Positions 6,742 to 9,895 of a DNA stretch of 9,895 nucleotides are shown here, in pieces; position 1 is the stretch's first letter, and the number at the start of each line of letters is the position of its first letter. The translations under genes and the position numbers were made by a program. The notes beneath the pieces were generated by a model. That model was given only the letters and a program-made list of their open reading frames with translations, had not been told where the DNA came from and did not search any database. Source of the DNA: Hyphomicrobiales bacterium (GTDB lineage Bacteria; Pseudomonadota; Alphaproteobacteria; Rhizobiales; Devosiaceae); assembly GCA_015487985.1 (NCBI GenBank), contig WFOP01000158.1, positions 1-9,895 on the forward strand. The letters run 5' to 3'.

Positions 6742-7371
6742 ATGACCATTTCAAAAAAATTCGCAATCATTCTGGGATATGTAGTTATCGCTCTTTATTC
6801 ATTCATTCCCCAGGCACAGGCCTCCAGCAACGTGGACCTGAGCAATCCGGCCTTTGCAGCGGTTACCGGACGCACCTCAATTCCCATCGGGCATTCAGAG
6901 TTTTGCAAAACCCGCCCTCAGGAATGCGGCATCAACGCCAACGTTCAAGAGATAGTTCCCCTGACCCAGGAGCGCTGGGAGCAGTTGTTAAGGGTCAACA
7001 CCGCCGCCAACACCAATATTGTCGCCGTTACAGACGAGCAGCTTTATCAAACCGTTGAATTCTGGACTTATCCCAACGGCTATGGTGATTGCGAAGACTT
7101 CGTTCTGGCAAAACGCCGCGATTTGATTAACCTTGGCTGGAATCCCTCCACCCTGCTCATTTCCGTAGTCCGCCAGGTCAGTGGTGATGGACATGCCGTG
7201 CTCATGGTACGGACCGACCGGGGGGACCTGATCCTTGATAATATGGAAGGGCTGGTCAAATTGTGGAACCAGACCCCCTACCAGTATATAAAGCGCCAGT
7301 CCCAAACCCACGCGGGCCAATGGGTCGATATCGCGGACCCGCGCCCCATGTCCACCATCGCAAGTCTTTAG
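6742..7371 (+). CDS. Exported transglutaminase-like cysteine peptidase (C93/BTLCP, LapG-like)
   Basis: A 209-residue protein of the bacterial transglutaminase-like cysteine proteinase family (Pfam Peptidase_C93, formerly DUF920), the family of LapG, the periplasmic protease that trims surface adhesins under c-di-GMP control in Pseudomonas. A signal peptide is clear: basic N-terminus, hydrophobic stretch 7-22, and a cleavage site after AQA (residue 27). The catalytic triad is visible as C117 in YGDCEDFVLAKR, H151 in GDGHAVLMV and D166 in LILDN. D116 and E118 flank the Cys as the calcium-binding acids do in LapG. C55 and C62 could form a disulfide. GGGAG nine bases upstream supports the ATG. 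It follows the tandem-PilZ gene by 234 bp but seems to have its own promoter, and a strong terminator follows. No LapD-like receptor or large adhesin gene is in the window, so substrate and control are unknown. Confidence 0.88.
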   Translation: MTISKKFAIILGYVVIALYSFIPQAQASSNVDLSNPAFAAVTGRTSIPIGHSEFCKTRPQECGINANVQEIVPLTQERWEQLLRVNTAANTNIVAVTDEQLYQTVEFWTYPNGYGDCEDFVLAKRRDLINLGWNPSTLLISVVRQVSGDGHAVLMVRTDRGDLILDNMEGLVKLWNQTPYQYIKRQSQTHAGQWVDIADPRPMSTIASL

Positions 7372-7454
7372 AGGGAGCCAACGTCAAGCTTATTAATACG
7401 ACCCATGCAAAATCACATCCGGCAGCACCTCCCCTGATACTGTTGGATAACAAC

Positions 7455-7485
7455 TGGCCAGCCATTATCCGCTGGCCATTTTTTT
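7455..7485 (+). terminator. Rho-independent terminator after the cysteine peptidase gene
   Basis: TGGCCAGC (7455-7462) and GCTGGCCA (7471-7478) form a perfect 8-bp GC-rich stem with an 8-base loop, followed at once by seven T residues (7479-7485). It lies 84 bp after the peptidase stop and just before the convergent tetR-type gene ends. The T-run favours plus-strand termination; the minus strand has no U-tract after the stem. Confidence 0.88.
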
Positions 7486-7491
7486 GACTTG

Positions 7492-8097
7492 TCAGTTCGG
7501 GGCAAAACTTTTCAGCAAAAGGGACAAAAGCACTTCCCCCTCTTTTGCCAAATCAAAATTCCGCCCGTTCAGGGACCAGCGCATGGCCAGCCCCTGAATA
7601 AGTGACAGAATAAGAAATGCGCCATTGTCGCAATCCAGTGACGAAGAAAATTCCCCCTCTTCCTTGCCTGACTGAATGATGGCTGAAAGTCTGGCATGGC
7701 GTTGCCCCATCATTTTGACAAAAAAGAGCCGCAAGGTTTCGTTTTCCGCATGTAACTCGCGGGAAAACAGTATGGCCGGCACAGCGGGCGTGCGCGAGAT
7801 AAATTTCAGCTGACCACTCACCATGGCCCCAAGCTGTTCAGCCCGGCTTTTATCGGACTGACTGGCGCCGGGCAAAGCCCCGAGCAATTCACAAATGTTT
7901 TTTCCAACCGCTTCCCAGATGTCGCTTTTGCTGGGGAAGTGCCTGAAAATTGCCGCCTGGGAAATGCCGACCTCCTGAGCCAGCCGATCGGTTGTTAAAC
8001 GATCCGGGCCAATCTCAGCGGCCAGCCGAATCGTCGCATCAACAATCTCGGCCTTGCGTTCTTCAGCCGGTTTTCGCTTAACGACAGCTTTTCCCAT
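7492..8097 (-). CDS. TetR/AcrR family transcriptional regulator
   Basis: A 201-residue DNA-binding repressor-type protein. The N-terminal helix-turn-helix (about 12-60) has the classic order: RKAEIVDATIRLAAEIG, then LTTDRLAQEVGISQAAIFRHFPSKSDIWEAV, where GISQAAIFRHF is the recognition-helix signature. The remaining 140 residues form the variable ligand-binding, dimerisation domain, with hydrophobic helices near 160-175 (FLILSLIQGLAMRW); the inducer cannot be read from sequence. The ATG at 8097 has GAGGA six bases upstream. It is the second gene of a minus-strand pair, 46 bp after the cytochrome c'-like gene, and a TetR-style palindrome covers the promoter of that pair. The likely reading is a self-repressing two-gene operon. 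It ends convergently with the peptidase gene. Confidence 0.93.
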   Translation of the reverse strand: MGKAVVKRKPAEERKAEIVDATIRLAAEIGPDRLTTDRLAQEVGISQAAIFRHFPSKSDIWEAVGKNICELLGALPGASQSDKSRAEQLGAMVSGQLKFISRTPAVPAILFSRELHAENETLRLFFVKMMGQRHARLSAIIQSGKEEGEFSSSLDCDNGAFLILSLIQGLAMRWSLNGRNFDLAKEGEVLLSLLLKSFAPN

Positions 8098-8143
8098 TGG
8101 ATTTCCTCAGCGCTCTATCGGGCAACAAATTTCCCTGCCCAAC

Positions 8144-8620
8144 CTACTCATCAAGATCCTCAATCGCAATCCTGTAACCGTCATGGCATGAAACACAAGC
8201 CAGCATCATATCACTCAATTCGGCCAACACTTCGTTTGGATCCTGTGTTGTTTTTGCCATTTCGGACAAATTATCAAATGCTGCATGGGCACCCAATCCC
8301 AACGTTTTGACCTCCAGTGGCAATTTGGCAATCAACTCAGGGGAATCCGCGTTTGCAACGACCATCCCCAAAGCGCTGGCAGCCTCCGACACTCTTTCCA
8401 TGTCGTTAACAGCGATCGCACCGGTGATAATCTGAACCCCCTCCAGCATATCACGCATTTCCCCCAACACGCTGGCCTTCTCCCCCTCACTCAACACAAT
8501 CGCCGTGCGACCATCTTCACCCAAAAACGTATTCCCCTTGAACAGGAAAAAATACCCCATTCCAACCACCATCACGGCCAGAACAAGCGTTATTACCCAG
8601 CAAAATTTACAGTTTTTCAT
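8144..8620 (-). CDS. Membrane-anchored cytochrome c'-like protein
   Basis: A 158-residue protein with one N-terminal membrane anchor (about 8-27) after a short segment carrying C4 and C7, then a helical periplasmic domain. Near the C-terminus is a single haem c site, CVSCHDGYR (C142, C145, H146). A CxxCH-x-x-Y-R near the end of a four-helix protein of about 130 residues is the hallmark of the cytochrome c'/c556 family; the EMRDMLEGVQ segment near residue 54 fits the first helix. Overall similarity to well-known members looks low. Such proteins bind haem with an open or weakly ligated axial site and may bind NO or transfer electrons; the role here is unknown. The ATG at 8620 has GGAGG five bases upstream. 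It precedes the TetR-type gene, and its promoter carries the likely operator, so expression is probably inducible. Confidence 0.8.
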   Translation of the reverse strand: MKNCKFCWVITLVLAVMVVGMGYFFLFKGNTFLGEDGRTAIVLSEGEKASVLGEMRDMLEGVQIITGAIAVNDMERVSEAASALGMVVANADSPELIAKLPLEVKTLGLGAHAAFDNLSEMAKTTQDPNEVLAELSDMMLACVSCHDGYRIAIEDLDE

Positions 8621-8646
8621 TGTTTCCTCCGATATCAGCCCCTCAA

Positions 8647-8674
8647 ACTAGTTAGTAACTACTCACTAACTAGT
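8647..8674. promoter_or_regulatory. Putative TetR-family operator
   Basis: ACTAGTTAGT (8647-8656) and ACTAACTAGT (8665-8674) are perfect 10-bp inverted repeats separated by 8 bp. The size, symmetry and TTAGT/ACTAA content are typical of TetR/AcrR operators. It lies 27 bp upstream of the cytochrome c'-like start and overlaps the spacer and -10 of the promoter, so binding would block RNA polymerase. Confidence 0.75.
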
Positions 8675-8684
8675 GAGGTGTCAA
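8656..8684 (-). promoter_or_regulatory. Promoter of the cytochrome c'/TetR operon
   Basis: On the minus strand TTGACA (8684-8679) is a consensus -35, followed after 17 bp by TAGTTA (8661-8656) as -10. The predicted start of transcription is about 30 bases ahead of the ATG. The TetR-style dyad covers the spacer and -10. Confidence 0.65.
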
Positions 8685-8689
8685 TATCT

Positions 8690-9081
8690 CAGCGGTTTTG
8701 CAAATTGAAGGCACGCCCCTGAAGCGCCCTGTTCGCACCCCTGAAGCGCCCGTTCACAGACGAATTCAAAACAAAAGTACGCAGATGGAACAAATCCAAG
8801 GAACAACCCCAAGCGCATAAAAGGCACGCTTGCCCACCCCCAAGGGGGACACCTAAAGCGTATCTTCCAAAAGCATGCCCTCGGGCTTGCCCCGTAGATG
8901 GCAGCGGTTTTGGGATAAAAGACACGCAAAAACAAATAGATAAAGCAGCTCGCTCGAATATCGCAAATGCGGCACGCTTTATTGATTCAACAGATTAAAA
9001 ACACCCTCTACGGCGCGGAAAAGAATCAGGTTTTCAGATAATAATCGCATTGCTGAGGGAATAAAGCCGCCCAAATCCCAC
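8690..9081. other. Gene-free stretch with short repeats and hairpins
   Basis: About 390 bp with no convincing gene. Two overlapping minus-strand frames of about 80 codons (8681-8935) have odd, Cys/Trp/Gly-rich composition, no good ribosome binding site, and run into the promoter of the next gene, so I do not call them. The stretch holds a tandem 14-bp repeat (8716, 8738), AGCGGTTTTG twice (8691, 8903), AAGGCACGC twice (8708, 8821), GGCACGCTT twice (8823, 8971) and small hairpins such as CCCCCAAGGGGG (8837-8848) and GGGCTTGCCC (8883-8892). It could be an interspersed repeat or a decayed gene. From 8936 to 9081 nothing further was recognised; no tRNA was found. Confidence 0.5.
8716..8751. repeat. 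14-bp direct repeat, two copies
   Basis: CCCCTGAAGCGCCC occurs at 8716-8729 and 8738-8751, a 22-bp period, each followed by GTTC within a base. It lies just upstream of the cytochrome c'-like promoter (-35 at 8679-8684). Two copies only; could be regulatory or part of a larger repeat element. Confidence 0.6.
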
Positions 9082-9402
9082 CTAGCCAACAATGGCGAAA
9101 TACACCCCCAGGAGCAGCAGACCGTTGATAAACCCCCAGCCAAACCCCACCAGCGACCCCAGCAGCATATTGCTCACCGAAATGGTCCCGTCATCCTGAT
9201 TCTGCCACCCCATCTGCATCATGATATATGGCCCGCACAAGAAGCTCATGGCCAGCAATCCAAGACTGCCCAGATAGTTTTTCCCATCAAAACGCAAATG
9301 CGCAACCTCACCTGTAAGCCCCTGATAAAAGTGGGTAAATGCCCCGGCAAAACTTACACCAACTGCCATGATGAACAGCGAAAGAAAAAACTCAAATGCC
9401 AT
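9082..9402 (-). CDS. Small three-helix membrane protein of unknown function
   Basis: A 106-residue protein with three predicted membrane segments: about 4-27, 44-64 (ending FLCGPYIMMQMG) and 78-103. A Gly-rich FAGAFTHFYQGLTG follows in the first helix and its loop. The loop between helices two and three (about 66-77) is acidic and polar. I do not recognise a characterised family; it resembles small DUF6949-like membrane proteins of Hyphomicrobiales, but this is a weak recollection. The ATG at 9402 has AGG six bases upstream after a T-run. It stands alone on the minus strand, followed by a gene-poor stretch, and is divergent from the membrane-anchored protein at 9522. A CtrA-type box lies 31 bp upstream, oriented towards this gene. 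Confidence 0.7.
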   Translation of the reverse strand: MAFEFFLSLFIMAVGVSFAGAFTHFYQGLTGEVAHLRFDGKNYLGSLGLLAMSFLCGPYIMMQMGWQNQDDGTISVSNMLLGSLVGFGWGFINGLLLLGVYFAIVG

Positions 9403-9432
9403 AAAAAACCTGTTGCCACAATCGGGACGTCC

Positions 9433-9448
9433 GTTAATGATTTATTAA
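9433..9448 (-). promoter_or_regulatory. Putative CtrA-binding site, second copy
   Basis: Read on the minus strand the sequence is TTAATAAATCATTAAC, a perfect TTAA-N7-TTAAC. It lies between the divergent genes starting at 9402 and 9522. It resembles the box at 4980-4995, sharing the first eight bases TTAATAAA and the last four TAAC, and both are followed by GG. Confidence 0.55.
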
Positions 9449-9521
9449 GCATAAGAGGTGCCCTATTCCGTGTCACTAAAACTCCACCAGAATGGTTAAC
9501 ACCAGTCCTTTGCAGGCAGCT

Positions 9522-9895
9522 ATGTCCCACTCCCCCAAAAGCGCCCAGACTTCGCCCCTGACATTTTTCAATCTGGCGGCAACCGCATTGATTTTGCTGA
9601 TGGCAGGACTGGGCATCGCCTACTGGCTCATTGCCAATGCCAAACAGGAAACAAAATTGACCCCTTCCACCTATGCCCCCCCGTTTGTACAAAAAACTCT
9701 GGCAGGAACCAGAATTCAGGTTCCTGAAGCATGGTTGAACCGGGAAACCCAATCCGGGCGTCAGGATGTCGAATTTCTGGATTTGAAACTAATGGTTCAA
9801 TTTGAACCTGGCGCACAACCAAGCGAACTCAGCCTCCACCTGGCTCCCCCGGGCACCAGCCAGCCAAGCGCCATCCTGCTCGACAGCGTTTACGC
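9522..9895 (+). CDS. Membrane-anchored protein of unknown function, N-terminal part
   Basis: An open frame without a stop runs to the right edge (124 codons visible). It starts MSHSPKSAQTSPLTFFN, continues with one hydrophobic segment (about 17-38, including LILLMAGLGIAYWLI), then a polar region outside the membrane containing GTRIQVPEAWLNRE and VEFLDLKLMVQFEP. A short anchor followed by a domain with I-x-V/I-P-x-x-W-L-x-R and a D-L-x-L strand recalls conserved uncharacterised proteins of Hyphomicrobiales, from memory only. The ATG at 9522 is preferred to the in-frame ATG at 9492 because CAGG lies near it (about five bases upstream) and nothing comparable precedes 9492. It is divergent from the small membrane protein, with a CtrA-type box in the shared gap. 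Length and C-terminus cannot be judged. Confidence 0.7.
   Translation, partial: MSHSPKSAQTSPLTFFNLAATALILLMAGLGIAYWLIANAKQETKLTPSTYAPPFVQKTLAGTRIQVPEAWLNRETQSGRQDVEFLDLKLMVQFEPGAQPSELSLHLAPPGTSQPSAILLDSVY

Noticed and set aside
8681..8935. Two overlapping minus-strand frames of about 80 codons
   Set aside because: They have no ribosome binding site, unusual composition, and extend into the -35 of the cytochrome c' promoter; more likely non-coding.

Overview
The window looks like a chromosomal segment of an alphaproteobacterium, most likely Hyphomicrobiales (Rhizobiales). The evidence is gene content and arrangement: a NifU/IscU-like scaffold, yidD and thrS in a row, folE-hisI, a PAS_5-type protein, a tandem-PilZ protein, a transglutaminase-like cysteine peptidase of the C93/BTLCP family, and two sites matching the CtrA consensus TTAA-N7-TTAA(C). 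No phage, insertion sequence, CRISPR array, tRNA or rRNA was seen. The genus cannot be set from the sequence alone.

Region 1 (1-2951, minus strand) reads as one operon: Fe-S scaffold-like protein, yidD (overlapping it by 4 bp), thrS, and the start of a probable SH3-type protein cut by the window edge. Region 2 (3035-4158, plus strand) starts divergently from it and carries folE and hisI, two zinc cyclohydrolases that act on purine-type substrates in different pathways. hisI overlaps the convergent rhomboid protease gene (4143-4901, minus) by 16 bp.

Region 3 (about 4980-7485, plus strand) holds a PAS_5-type protein behind a perfect CtrA-type box, a tandem-PilZ protein whose second domain keeps the c-di-GMP motifs, and an exported LapG-like cysteine peptidase behind an unusual dyad. 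It ends in a strong intrinsic terminator. The theme is probably cell-cycle, c-di-GMP and surface control, but joint function is inference.

Region 4 (7492-8684, minus strand) is a compact two-gene unit: a membrane-anchored cytochrome c'-like protein followed by a TetR regulator. A TetR-style dyad lies across the spacer and -10 of a TTGACA promoter, so the unit is probably self-repressed.

Region 5 (about 8690-9081) has no credible gene but contains short repeats and hairpins. Region 6 (9082-9895) has a small three-helix membrane protein (minus) and, divergently, the start of a membrane-anchored protein of unknown function running off the window, with a second CtrA-type box between them.

Nothing here is clearly a new multi-gene system. 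The best leads are the autoregulated cytochrome c'/TetR unit, the paired CtrA-type boxes, and the phased TGCA dyad ahead of the LapG-like protease.
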